From Methanobacterium_B sp963768755 (GTDB lineage Archaea > Methanobacteriota > Methanobacteria > Methanobacteriales > Methanobacteriaceae), in assembly GCA_963768755.1 (NCBI GenBank), contig CAVYIX010000002.1, positions 310,001 through 374,000 of the forward strand: a stretch of 64,000 nucleotides of DNA, written 5' to 3'. The translations under genes were made by a program, and so were the position numbers. The notes below the pieces were generated by a model, which searched no databases, was not told the origin of the DNA, and saw only the letters and a list, made by a program, of their open reading frames with translations. Shown piece by piece: positions 27,661 to 36,581 of this stretch (the stretch's first letter is position 1; each line of letters opens with the position of its first letter).

Positions 27661-29091
27661 TTGAAGAACAATTTAATAATACTTACCATCGTGTTTTTTG
27701 CCGCATTTTTAATATGTGGTTCAGCTTCAGCAGCCACAGTCAATTCTACAACTACTAATGTGGTTTCAGCTGCTCAAGTTAAAGATCTAATAGTTACAGA
27801 AGTTACAGCTCCCACAAAGGGTGTAAAAGGTCATAGTATAACCGTTTCAAACACCATTAAAAACCAAGGAAACACAGCTACAACAGGTTTTTATGTAAAT
27901 TACTACCTGAAAAAAAGTACAACAAGCAAAAACATATACATAGGCCATAGATATATAAGTTCCCTAGGTGCGGGAGCCAGCAATCACCAAAACACCAAAT
28001 TAACTTTACCCACAAGCATAACAAGTGCCAATTACTTTTTATTAGCGTACGCTGACAGCACAAAGTTAATCAAAGAATCCATTGAAACCAACAACGTCAA
28101 ATACAGCCCCAAAAAAATCAATATACAAAGTGCTAAGCGCGACTTAATAGTTACTGAAGTTACAGTCCCACTTTGGGGACTTAAAGGAAAAACAATAATA
28201 GTCTCAAATACCATTAAAAATCAACAAAATAGTGCTACCACAGGTTTCTGGGTAAACTACTACCTTAAAAAAAGTACAACCAGTACAAACATCTACATTG
28301 GCCATAGATACATAACTTCATTAGGTGCAGGAGCCAGCAACCATCAAAACACCAAACTAATATTACCTAACATCATCACAAGCACAAGTTACTTCATTAG
28401 GGCATATGCAGACAGCACAAAATTAATAAAAGAAACCATTGAAACCAACAACGTAAAATACAGCTCAACTAAGATCAATATCAGGAGTGTTGTCGATCAC
28501 ACACCAGTTTACATTACAAGTGATAACATTATAAACACAGCCACTGACAATGCGAGAATTAACAAATTGGTAGTTGGTCTGGCTTCAAAGGGAATCTACG
28601 CTGTTAATTATGGTTTAGGTCCAAATTCACATTATAGTGTAATTAGTGATAGCTCGGTACCACAGAATGCTTTAATAGTTGATATATACGGTGGAGCTTG
28701 TGCAGGAACTATTTGGGAAATGACTCAAAAATATTACAAAAATTTAGTGGGCAAAAGAACCGTATATTCAATCTGGATAAACACAGAAACAAACATTGCC
28801 AACCTAGCATTTCTACCAAGGGCTCACGACGATACATTTACCCCATTATTCAACTCATCCAAAAGTGGAGCATTTCCCAATTTTGATGACACAAACAAAG
28901 ATGGTGTATTCGAACCTGGAGCAGGGTATGTAAATGGAAAAATATATCCTACCAAATTATTAGAAACTGATGGTATTGATTATCCGGCCCAGTTACTACT
29001 AAATAATGGATATAACTTCTGGTACCAGCAAAATGGTGATATTACCACTTTAGTTGACAAGATTTTAGAACAAGCCAAGGCAAAATCATAA
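27661..29091 (+). CDS. secreted protein with two CARDB domains and an unidentified C-terminal domain
   Basis: 476 aa. TTG start with GGAGGG five bases upstream, then a signal peptide (IILTIVFFAAFLICGSASAA). Residues about 40-155 and 160-275 are two very similar CARDB domains, each starting DLIVTEVT and ending ETNNVKYS; their near identity at the DNA level suggests recent duplication. Residues 280-476 form a globular domain (VYITSDNIINTATDNARINKL, GLGPNSHYS, VDIYGGACAGTIWEM, FWYQQNGD) that I do not recognise. Surface exposure is likely. Confidence 0.75.
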   Translation: MKNNLIILTIVFFAAFLICGSASAATVNSTTTNVVSAAQVKDLIVTEVTAPTKGVKGHSITVSNTIKNQGNTATTGFYVNYYLKKSTTSKNIYIGHRYISSLGAGASNHQNTKLTLPTSITSANYFLLAYADSTKLIKESIETNNVKYSPKKINIQSAKRDLIVTEVTVPLWGLKGKTIIVSNTIKNQQNSATTGFWVNYYLKKSTTSTNIYIGHRYITSLGAGASNHQNTKLILPNIITSTSYFIRAYADSTKLIKETIETNNVKYSSTKINIRSVVDHTPVYITSDNIINTATDNARINKLVVGLASKGIYAVNYGLGPNSHYSVISDSSVPQNALIVDIYGGACAGTIWEMTQKYYKNLVGKRTVYSIWINTETNIANLAFLPRAHDDTFTPLFNSSKSGAFPNFDDTNKDGVFEPGAGYVNGKIYPTKLLETDGIDYPAQLLLNNGYNFWYQQNGDITTLVDKILEQAKAKS

Positions 29092-29095
29092 ATTT

Positions 29096-29127
29096 AAATA
29101 GAGAAGTGATTCTCTATTTCTTTTTTT
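29096..29127 (+). terminator. hairpin with T-run between convergent genes
   Basis: AAATAGAGAA at 29096-29105 pairs perfectly with TTCTCTATTT at 29110-29119 across a 4-base loop, followed by C and seven T. It begins five bases after the stop of the CARDB gene and faces the nitroreductase gene on the other strand. It looks like a strong intrinsic terminator. Confidence 0.7.
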
Positions 29128-29139
29128 AATTTTTTTATT

Positions 29140-29652
29140 TTATCCCCACTTCTCCTTGACAACAATTTCTTCAATGTTCTTACGAGGTCGAGCAGCCGGT
29201 TTTTCATCGGCATATCCTAACGCGATTATTCCAACAATTTTGATATCGTCTGGGATGTCCAGAATAGTTTTTACTAAGTTTTCATCGTACGCACCTAACC
29301 AGCAGGTCCCAAGTTCAAGTTCTGTTGCTTGTAGTATCATAAAAGATAGAGCAATAGATAGATCTACAGTGTAAGCATACTGTCCACATGGCATGATTGT
29401 ATCAGACTCTGTTGAACATGCAGCTATTAATACAGGAGCTTCTGCAACCAATTTTTGTCCGTGGCATGCATTTACCAGTTTTTCCCTTGTGGCATCATCT
29501 TTAACAACCAGAAATTTCCATTTCTGACGATTAGCTGCTGATGGTGCGATTCTTGCCGATTCCAAGATTTTTTCTATCTTTTCATCTTCAACTTCGGTAC
29601 TTTTATACTTTCTAATACTTCTTCTAACTTCTATAGCTTTAGACACATCCAT
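29140..29652 (-). CDS. nitroreductase family protein
   Basis: 170-aa flavin-binding nitroreductase with RRSIRKYKSTEV, the APSAANRQKWKFLVV FMN-binding loop and the TCWLGAYDE and IIALGYADEKP segments. Short and without TM, so cytoplasmic. AGGGGAAG precedes the ATG. A second nitroreductase gene lies 50 bp upstream on the same strand; the two share only family-level similarity and are probably cotranscribed. Substrate not predictable. Confidence 0.9.
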   Translation of the reverse strand: MDVSKAIEVRRSIRKYKSTEVEDEKIEKILESARIAPSAANRQKWKFLVVKDDATREKLVNACHGQKLVAEAPVLIAACSTESDTIMPCGQYAYTVDLSIALSFMILQATELELGTCWLGAYDENLVKTILDIPDDIKIVGIIALGYADEKPAARPRKNIEEIVVKEKWG

Positions 29653-29703
29653 AGTATCTTCCCCTAAAATTTTTTAAAATATTTTCATTTTTTTTGTTAA
29701 TCC

Positions 29704-30369
29704 TTAGATTCCTTTCAAACGAACAACTTCGTCTAATGGACGTCTTTTACTTCTAAATGTATTCTGTGGGCTTTTTCTATCACTGTAACCCATTGCAATT
29801 CCAAATACTACTGTTAAATTGTCTGGAATCTCCATTTCTTTTCGAATTATCCTGGGATAAGCAACTAGATTAACAGCTGGTGCGGTGTCTACACCATCTC
29901 CCTGTGCCGCTAGCATTATACTTTGAGATAGGGACCCTAGATCAAATATTGACCATTCTGAAAGACTTTCGTCCATACACAAGTAAACAACGAGTGGTGC
30001 TCCAAAAAATTTGAAATTAAGCCTCCACGATGCGTTTTTTGCAACTTCATCGTCTCGTGATATTCCAAGGTGTTGATAGCGTTTAATTCCAAGTTCTTTT
30101 ATCCTCTCTTCATGTTTTTCTGGCCATTCGGTTACCCAGGGGATATCTGGATCTCTTGGCACATCTTTGGCAAAATTTTCCATATATGCTCTTCTAATCT
30201 TTTCTAATACTTCTCCACCTGCAATAAAAATTTCCCATGGCTGTGTATTAGCCCAAGAAGGTGAATGGGTTGCTTCTTCCATTATTTTTAATACCGTCTC
30301 CTTTCTTACTGGATTTTCTTTAAATGCCCTGCATGTAAAACGAGAATTCAAAGCTTCAAAAACATCCAT
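29704..30369 (-). CDS. nitroreductase family protein
   Basis: 221-aa cytoplasmic flavoprotein with SRFTCRAFKENPV, THSPSWANTQPWEIFIAGG and a C-terminal VVFGIAMGYSDRKSP. The start is ATG 30369: GGAGG lies eight bases before it, whereas the earlier TTG at 30384 is part of that ribosome binding site. Longer than its neighbour owing to an insertion after residue 70 containing Trp and charged residues. First gene of the pair with the 29140 nitroreductase. Confidence 0.9.
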   Translation of the reverse strand: MDVFEALNSRFTCRAFKENPVRKETVLKIMEEATHSPSWANTQPWEIFIAGGEVLEKIRRAYMENFAKDVPRDPDIPWVTEWPEKHEERIKELGIKRYQHLGISRDDEVAKNASWRLNFKFFGAPLVVYLCMDESLSEWSIFDLGSLSQSIMLAAQGDGVDTAPAVNLVAYPRIIRKEMEIPDNLTVVFGIAMGYSDRKSPQNTFRSKRRPLDEVVRLKGI

Positions 30370-30471
30370 TTCATTTTCCTCCAAAAAACCTTTTTTTAAT
30401 TTTTTATAAAAGTATTTTTAGTAAATGACCCAAAATTTGATAATATCGAATTTCTTTGCCTATTTATTATA

Positions 30472-31140
30472 TTATAATGTCTTATAATACTCCTTTATTA
30501 GTTCGGATGCATTTTGGGTGATAGGTTTTCCATGTCCAGATAGCATTACTTCACAATCAAGTTTGGAAATCTTTTCGACGGATCTTTTAAGAGCTTCATG
30601 ATCTTCTATTAACATCGATGGAGGCCCATTAACCTTTTCCCCATTGAACCTGAGTGTATCTCCAACAATAATAACACGGTTGTCAGTATTATAAATGGAA
30701 ATACTTCCTGGTGTGTGACCGGGAGTGTGGATAACCCTGTAACCTCCTACAACATCATCTTCTTTGAGAATTATATCGGGTTCAACATGGGTGTAATTTG
30801 TGAAAAATGACATTAATCTATTACCAATCCTCATATAAAATGGACCAGATGCTGGTTTTTTTCCGGAAATATAATCAGCTTCATCTTTAAAAGCCGCAAC
30901 ATCTGCATTTGTAGCTTTTTTCAATTCGTATAAACTTCCTGTGTGATCGACATGGTGATGAGTTATAACTATAGTTTTGATATCCTCAAGTTTACTTTTG
31001 AGCGTGTTTTGAAGGTAATTGAAGATCTTTTCCTGGCTTCCGGGCATTCCAGTATCTACGAGTGTTATTTGGTCTCCTAAAAGCAGATAACTGTTTGCAT
31101 TAATCCCATCGATCATATGTACGTCAGGTAAAATTTCCAT
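30472..31140 (-). CDS. metallo-beta-lactamase fold hydrolase
   Basis: 222 aa. Complete MBL fold: strand VDTGMPGS, zinc motif THHHVDHTG, later His in VIHTPGHTPGSISI, Asp in IIVGDTLRF and C-terminal SGHGKPI. Such proteins hydrolyse thioesters or esters, or bind di-iron. No flavodoxin or rubredoxin partner is fused. GGTG lies about eight bases before the ATG. Single gene; a 173-bp gap separates it from the divergent small membrane protein. Confidence 0.9.
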   Translation of the reverse strand: MEILPDVHMIDGINANSYLLLGDQITLVDTGMPGSQEKIFNYLQNTLKSKLEDIKTIVITHHHVDHTGSLYELKKATNADVAAFKDEADYISGKKPASGPFYMRIGNRLMSFFTNYTHVEPDIILKEDDVVGGYRVIHTPGHTPGSISIYNTDNRVIIVGDTLRFNGEKVNGPPSMLIEDHEALKRSVEKISKLDCEVMLSGHGKPITQNASELIKEYYKTL

Positions 31141-31313
31141 TTCGATACACCATATTTAATTATGTTAATTCTATTATTATCAATTTATTACAAAGAGTTT
31201 TATAGATCATTTCACCATGGCTTATTATAATAGAATCAATTAACTTAACTATATATTATAATAAGTTAAATAAGAAAAATAAATTCAAAAATCACAGTTG
31301 TTGGAGGTTATTA

Positions 31314-31478
31314 ATGCGCATATTTTATGTTGCAGGGTCTATTGTATTGTTATTACTTGTTCCACTTTTACTTTACAGTACAACCCGGTTAATGGAAGGT
31401 ACGAAAACATCTACCTACATCACAGCGTTGTTGTGTTTTGTTGTTGGTGTTGGAACTCTTTACATTGGACTGATCTAA
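31314..31478 (+). CDS. small two-TM membrane protein, 54 aa
   Basis: GGAGG at 31303-31307 sits six bases before ATG 31314; the frame of 54 codons ends at TAA 31476. The product is two hydrophobic helices (VAGSIVLLLLVPLLLYS and ITALLCFVVGVGTLYIG) joined by a short loop RLMEGTKTS. A longer open frame starting at 31298 in another phase begins inside the ribosome binding site and is a shadow. No family recognised. Confidence 0.7.
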   Translation: MRIFYVAGSIVLLLLVPLLLYSTTRLMEGTKTSTYITALLCFVVGVGTLYIGLI

Positions 31479-31658
31479 CTATTTCTTTTTTAAATTATGT
31501 AGATTAATTTTTTTGTAGTTTTAACAGGTTTTAATGATTTTAATCCAAATATTATTGATTTAATGTTGAAATATTTAATTCTAAAAATAATTGGTTTGGA
31601 TTAATATTTAATATGTTTGAATTACAAAAAAATTATTATCATTATTTTGGGGGAAGGC

Positions 31659-32855
31659 ATGAAGCTTAGAAAGGATTTTATTGTACTGCCAACTTTGCGA
31701 TCTGGTGATGATCAGAGTATAGAGAAGCATGCCGATTGGCTTGAACTCCTATTCGACCTCATATTTGTAGCTGCCATATCGCAGATTGCCACCAATTTAA
31801 GTGGAAACTACTCCCCAATTACTTTTCTAGAATCTATACCTCTGTTTTTTGCTATATGGTGGGGTTGGTGCGGTCATACTTTTTATCTAGACCGTTTCGG
31901 CACGGATGATATTTTTAACAGGGTTCTAACCATGGCTCAGATGGTGGTGGTAGCATATTTAGCAATAAATGTTAAAACTGCTTTAACCACCACAGGAGCA
32001 GGTTTTGCAATTTCTTATGCTGTTTTGAGGTTTATACTGGTTGCAGAATATATCCGGGTCGGGAGACTTTTGCCAGGTGCTCGTCCTTTAACAAATCGTT
32101 ACAGTACAGGTTTTGGTATTGCTGCATTGATCTGGCTATCATCCGCATTTGTACCTCCGCCATGGCGTTTTGTTCTTTGGGGAGTTGCTTTATTAGTCGA
32201 TTTCCTCACACCATTCACTGCAGGTGAAATACATATAAATTTCCCACCACATCCAACTCATTTACCCGAAAGATTTGGTCTTTTCACCATAATTGTAATA
32301 GGAGAGGCTATAGTGAGTGTTGTGTTTGCAATTACTAATGTTGGCCTCAATCTATACACCGGTCTGATAGGTTTAATGGCTCTTGTTATATCATTCACTA
32401 TTTGGTGGGGTTACTTTGATGAAGCAGGAGGAGCTGAAGCAAGAGTACAGCAAAGGGGAGACCAGATAGCCAAGTATCAGCTTTGGCTTTATTCACATTT
32501 CCCGCTGCTTTTAGGAATTGTTGGAACTGCAGCTGGAATAAGACACGTGATCAGTCTGCCATTTGGGAGCGACTTATCCAGTTCAGATACTTGGATACTC
32601 TGTATATCACTTTCAATAGCCCTTTTATCCCTCAGTCTGATATTTCTTTCCTCATTTAAATGGAATGATTGTAAAAGTCGGCTACTGCTGATATTCAGGA
32701 TTCCATATTATTTAGTCATTGCTCTAGTTTTCTTAACTGGCTTTTTAGGATCTTTAATATCAGGGTTCATGATACTCATTATTTTAACGATACTTTGTAT
32801 TATTAAGGTGCTTATTTCTCTTAGAGAAATACCCGATGATATTTGCTCACTCTGA
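31659..32855 (+). CDS. low temperature requirement protein A (LtrA) family membrane protein
   Basis: 398 aa from ATG 31659, which has GGGGGAAGG directly upstream; the frame opens 14 codons earlier. About ten TM helices, starting with the family hallmark HADWLELLFDLIFVAAISQIA, then TIIVIGEAIVSV and HFPLLLGIVGTAAG. LtrA was found in Listeria as needed for growth in the cold; biochemical function remains unknown. Stand-alone gene. Confidence 0.9.
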   Translation: MKLRKDFIVLPTLRSGDDQSIEKHADWLELLFDLIFVAAISQIATNLSGNYSPITFLESIPLFFAIWWGWCGHTFYLDRFGTDDIFNRVLTMAQMVVVAYLAINVKTALTTTGAGFAISYAVLRFILVAEYIRVGRLLPGARPLTNRYSTGFGIAALIWLSSAFVPPPWRFVLWGVALLVDFLTPFTAGEIHINFPPHPTHLPERFGLFTIIVIGEAIVSVVFAITNVGLNLYTGLIGLMALVISFTIWWGYFDEAGGAEARVQQRGDQIAKYQLWLYSHFPLLLGIVGTAAGIRHVISLPFGSDLSSSDTWILCISLSIALLSLSLIFLSSFKWNDCKSRLLLIFRIPYYLVIALVFLTGFLGSLISGFMILIILTILCIIKVLISLREIPDDICSL

Positions 32856-32898
32856 TTAAATAATATTAATAAAACTAATTTTCAATCTTGGTTTAATA

Positions 32899-33423
32899 CT
32901 AGATTATTTTCTTCATGAACCCTATTGGACTGTTTTTATCTATATTTAAGAAAACTTTACCTTTTTCTGTTAATTTAAGATTTGATCCATCATACTGAGA
33001 TATATATTCTGATTTTATGAACCCTTTATCAGTAATAGAATCTATTATTATTCTTAAATGTTCTTCTGAGAAATTTGATAGGATAGAATATGTTTCAAGT
33101 TTGTCAAGCTTGTATTTTAATATAAATGGAGAATTATTCCCCTTTAAAACAAGCATGAAACGTTTAATACCCAGACCAATTGGAATCTCTGATAAACATT
33201 GAAGTATTATTCTAGTTATTGCAGATTCGTAATCCATTGTCAATCTGTCCATTACATTCGTGGAAGTTCCATTGACATTGCATTCCACTGAGCTTAGGTA
33301 GTCCTCCAACTTTTCATAGTATTTCATTTTGTAACCGCATTGACAGATTTTTAAATCCTTTTCTGCGTTCTCATCGGCTAGTTCGTAGTAAATATCACAT
33401 TTTTTGCATATCATATAGGGCAT
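32899..33423 (-). CDS. zinc-ribbon protein with an RQC-like winged helix
   Basis: 174 aa. The N-terminus has a metal knuckle pair CKKC and CQC (residues 6-9 and 28-30). Residues 75-170 resemble the RQC winged-helix of RecQ helicases in order and spacing: LGIKRFMLVLKGNNSPFILKYKLDKLETYSIL, then SEEHLRIIIDSITDKGFI and LKLTEKGKVFL. There is no helicase domain. I infer DNA binding; target unknown. GGTG lies seven bases before the ATG. Convergent with ltrA. Confidence 0.68.
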   Translation of the reverse strand: MPYMICKKCDIYYELADENAEKDLKICQCGYKMKYYEKLEDYLSSVECNVNGTSTNVMDRLTMDYESAITRIILQCLSEIPIGLGIKRFMLVLKGNNSPFILKYKLDKLETYSILSNFSEEHLRIIIDSITDKGFIKSEYISQYDGSNLKLTEKGKVFLNIDKNSPIGFMKKII

Positions 33424-33586
33424 TCAGACACCATCGTAAGTTTTTATTGCTTTAATAACATTATTTTATATACTGTGTAATTTGTATCATCTATTACAGG
33501 TCGATCTAAACCTATACACCATAAATTGATTATACAATTCAACACAGATAACAGTAACTGATCCATGAATATCGTGGTGATATCAT

Positions 33587-33982
33587 ATGTCGTTGGATGA
33601 TGGAAACAATCTGAGAATATCTTTAGATAGGATATGTCCCAGTTGCGGTGTTGGAAACCCAGAAGATGTAGATAACTGCATCATATGTGATAAGGATCTT
33701 AATGAAACAGTTCTATTTCTTGAAGATGAATTTTATGATATAGAATTAACGAGAGAATCGCTGATAGAGTACAGAAAAAATTTTTTCAGAACCAGAAGAA
33801 CAGGTAAGGTTAAGAAGTACAGTCTTGATAAAATGGAAAAAATTGTATTCGGACATCCAATAACAAGATTCAGTTTTGTTTATAATGAAAAAAAAGAGGT
33901 ATATGCACTAAAAAAGGAAAATTATAAATCTTTGAAGGATTTAATGATTAAAACTGGAAGATTCAAGGAATTAAGCCCTTAA
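33587..33982 (+). CDS. hypothetical zinc-ribbon protein, 131 aa
   Basis: Begins with a four-cysteine zinc ribbon (CPSCGVGNPEDVDNCIIC) and continues with a basic segment (RKNFFRTRRTGKVKKY) and an alpha/beta C-terminus. No named family recognised. GGTGAT is seven bases before the ATG. It is divergent from the RQC-like zinc-ribbon gene, sharing a promoter region of about 160 bp. Confidence 0.65.
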   Translation: MSLDDGNNLRISLDRICPSCGVGNPEDVDNCIICDKDLNETVLFLEDEFYDIELTRESLIEYRKNFFRTRRTGKVKKYSLDKMEKIVFGHPITRFSFVYNEKKEVYALKKENYKSLKDLMIKTGRFKELSP

Positions 33983-33992
33983 ATAATTATAA

Positions 33993-35711
33993 TTAATTTT
34001 TTATTGTATCTAATGTCCTGAGCCTATTTAAAGCAGCCGAAAATTCATATATTCTTGGTTTTGCAAGGTTATTAGGATATTTACGTCCTTTTGGAGCTAA
34101 AATATCCAATCCATTTTCTTTGATATCAGAATCTACCATTTCTAGAATATTCCTAATAGATCTTTTACCATCCATATGAACCTGGGAGGCATAATTAATT
34201 GCAAATGCGATCGCACGTGTCTGGCTAGTGTCAACCAACTGTTCAACTTGAGAGAGATCTATATTCTCAGGCCCTATTAGTATGGTGAATCTTCCACGCA
34301 CATCTAGCTTTAGTTTACGACCCTTATATGGTTTAATACTTTTTGATATAGGATATCTCTTTTTAAATTTGAATTTAAAATTAACTTCCCTCATCCTGTT
34401 TACTGGAAGTTCATCTTTAACCTTCATTGCAGCTATGGTGGCGTCTTCAGGGAGATAATTGTCCATCATCAATACGGTGTCTGCAACTTCAAAGTAATCG
34501 CCAGATCCGCCCATTACAATCACTGTGGATGTATTAAGTTCTGTGTAAAGCTCTCTGACCCTATCGATAAAGGGTGTTATGGGTTCTTTTTCTTTTGAAA
34601 CCAGGCGCTGCATTCTTTCATCTCTTATCATAAAGTTAGTTGCAGATGTATCTTCGTCGAACAATAAAAGTTCAGTTCCGGCTTCAAGAGCTTCGATAAT
34701 ATTTGCTGCTTGTGAAGTTGAACCAGATGCATTCTCGGTTGAGAAATGAACTGTGTTCTTATCCATGGGAGGATCGTGTATGAATGAACTGATGTCAACA
34801 TTCTCTATTCTCCTACCATCTTCGGCTCTGATCTTAACTGCTGTTGGATCCGTTACAACCCATTCCCTTCCATCCCCATATACATGATTGTATACACCCC
34901 TTTCAATTGCCTTGAGCAGTGTGGACTTACCATGATAACCCCCACCAACAATTAATGTAACACCAACAGGAATGCCCATACCCGTTACAAGTCCGTGATT
35001 GGGAGTTTCGATAGTCAATGAAAGAGATCTGGGTGTTTTAAAATGAACTGAATTGTCCATGGGTTTTTCTGAAATACCGCTCTTCCTTGGGAGTATGGAA
35101 CCGTCTTTAATAAACGAAACCAATCCCAATGATTTAAGCTGGGCCCTTAAGAAGTTTACGTCTTCATAAAGCTCGACTTCTTCTTTTAAATGTTCTTTGT
35201 TAAGGTTTTTATAGAAGCACGAGTCATTAATCAGATTTGGAATTACTTCAATGAATAATCTTGAAGCTTCGATACCCATTACCCTCCTACCCCTTGCTGG
35301 AAGTCCCATGGAGAATCTTACCTCAAGTTTCCCGGGCTTGATATTAACACAGCTTCGTTCTAGTACTTCCTGTCCTCCGCTATCAATTTGTATAACTCCA
35401 CTTTTACCGCTTCCACCCCTAATTTTTCCATATCTTTTTATTGATCCATTAAAAACTCTGGCAATAAAATCTGAAACAACAACCCTTTGATGGTGATTTT
35501 CAAGGATTTCGGGTGGAAATAATGACTTTTCATTTACTTCAATCCTTAAAAGTGATGGTCCAGCAAATGGATCCCGCTGAACATGGTCAATATGGAGGGT
35601 AAAAAATTCAAAATCGTAAATTCCCTTAATATCATTGTAAGCCTTATAACTTCGACCATCTATTCTTTTGAATATTGCTTGAAGATCATTTCTGTCTCGC
35701 ATTTGTATCAT
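33993..35711 (-). CDS. ABC-class ATPase family protein (PF09818 type)
   Basis: 572 aa soluble protein of the family annotated as predicted ATPase of the ABC class. The P-loop is VGGGYHGKSTLLKAI at about residue 255, and ELLLFDEDTSATNFMIRD carries the Walker B equivalent; the N-terminal 200 residues (DPFAGPSLLRIEV, GRRVMGIEASRLF) are the family-specific region. Function unproven; members are found in archaea and some bacteria. Start at ATG 35711 or ATG 35702; no Shine-Dalgarno is visible for either. Confidence 0.9.
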   Translation of the reverse strand: MIQMRDRNDLQAIFKRIDGRSYKAYNDIKGIYDFEFFTLHIDHVQRDPFAGPSLLRIEVNEKSLFPPEILENHHQRVVVSDFIARVFNGSIKRYGKIRGGSGKSGVIQIDSGGQEVLERSCVNIKPGKLEVRFSMGLPARGRRVMGIEASRLFIEVIPNLINDSCFYKNLNKEHLKEEVELYEDVNFLRAQLKSLGLVSFIKDGSILPRKSGISEKPMDNSVHFKTPRSLSLTIETPNHGLVTGMGIPVGVTLIVGGGYHGKSTLLKAIERGVYNHVYGDGREWVVTDPTAVKIRAEDGRRIENVDISSFIHDPPMDKNTVHFSTENASGSTSQAANIIEALEAGTELLLFDEDTSATNFMIRDERMQRLVSKEKEPITPFIDRVRELYTELNTSTVIVMGGSGDYFEVADTVLMMDNYLPEDATIAAMKVKDELPVNRMREVNFKFKFKKRYPISKSIKPYKGRKLKLDVRGRFTILIGPENIDLSQVEQLVDTSQTRAIAFAINYASQVHMDGKRSIRNILEMVDSDIKENGLDILAPKGRKYPNNLAKPRIYEFSAALNRLRTLDTIKN

Positions 35712-35771
35712 TATAAGTTTTAGTTTTTTAATTATATTACTATTTGAATTAATTCAATTTACAATATTTTT

Positions 35772-36464
35772 TTAAGGTGATGGTAACTTTCTGGCGATAA
35801 TAATGTAACCCTTGGTTCTGTTATTATGAAATGTTGTGAAGATGGTTTCGTGAAAGTTTTCAACTCTGAAATCTTGTTTTAAAAGTTCGTATAATTCTGC
35901 CTTGGTGTAGTGATGTGCTCTGAATAATTCTTTTCCACGATTTTTTAAGTCGTCAGTTACTATAAAAGTTCCAAATTCTCCTGTTAAAGGATAATCTTTC
36001 GTATATCTTTCCATATAAATTGAGTTTTCCATGTTCTGTCCAAAGTCAGCCAGGTATAAAATACCGTTCTCCTTCAATACTCGGTTAGCCTCAGATAAAA
36101 TCTTTCTTCTATCTCCCGGTGAAATTATAGTTGTTAGAAATGCTTGTAAAATGCAAGCATCAAAGGATTCATCATCGTATGGAAGTTCCGTTGCGTCCGC
36201 AGTTTGGAATTTCACGGTTCCTTTGTGATTCTCATTATTCATCCTGGCAGTTTTCAAAGCAGTTTCTATAGCATTTTCATTCAAATCGAACCCCGTTACA
36301 TTGTAACCATATTTTTGAAGCTCAAATGCTATTCTTCCCCATGCACATCCAAAATCCATCACATCAGAACCTTCAGGGACTGCTTTAAAGAAAGATTCGT
36401 GAATTTCTACCGTAGATGGGGTTTCCCTCCCCTTAAATTGATTCCAATCACTCTCTTTTTCCAT
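35772..36464 (-). CDS. class I SAM-dependent methyltransferase
   Basis: 230 aa Rossmann-fold methyltransferase. Motif I DVMDFGCAWGRIAFEL, acidic end of strand 2 GFDLNE, motif ADATELPYDDESFD and motif post-I LQAFLTTIISPGDR; RVLKENGILYLADFG is the strand-5 region of small-molecule methyltransferases (UbiE-like). No Shine-Dalgarno before the ATG. Sits upstream of the ABC-class ATPase gene with about 60 bp between and could share its transcript. Substrate unknown. Confidence 0.87.
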   Translation of the reverse strand: MEKESDWNQFKGRETPSTVEIHESFFKAVPEGSDVMDFGCAWGRIAFELQKYGYNVTGFDLNENAIETALKTARMNNENHKGTVKFQTADATELPYDDESFDACILQAFLTTIISPGDRRKILSEANRVLKENGILYLADFGQNMENSIYMERYTKDYPLTGEFGTFIVTDDLKNRGKELFRAHHYTKAELYELLKQDFRVENFHETIFTTFHNNRTKGYIIIARKLPSP

Positions 36465-36581
36465 ATCATATATTTTGATTTTTGCATGTAAAATTGTTTT
36501 GAATTTGAATATTTATGTTCATGAGACAAAAAGCTATTTATAATCAGAAAACAAATCAATTAAAAAACATTGAGGCACAAT

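Noticed and set aside
31298..31507. 69-codon frame on the plus strand
   Set aside because: It begins inside the GGAGG site of the 54-aa membrane protein and is the out-of-phase shadow of that gene.
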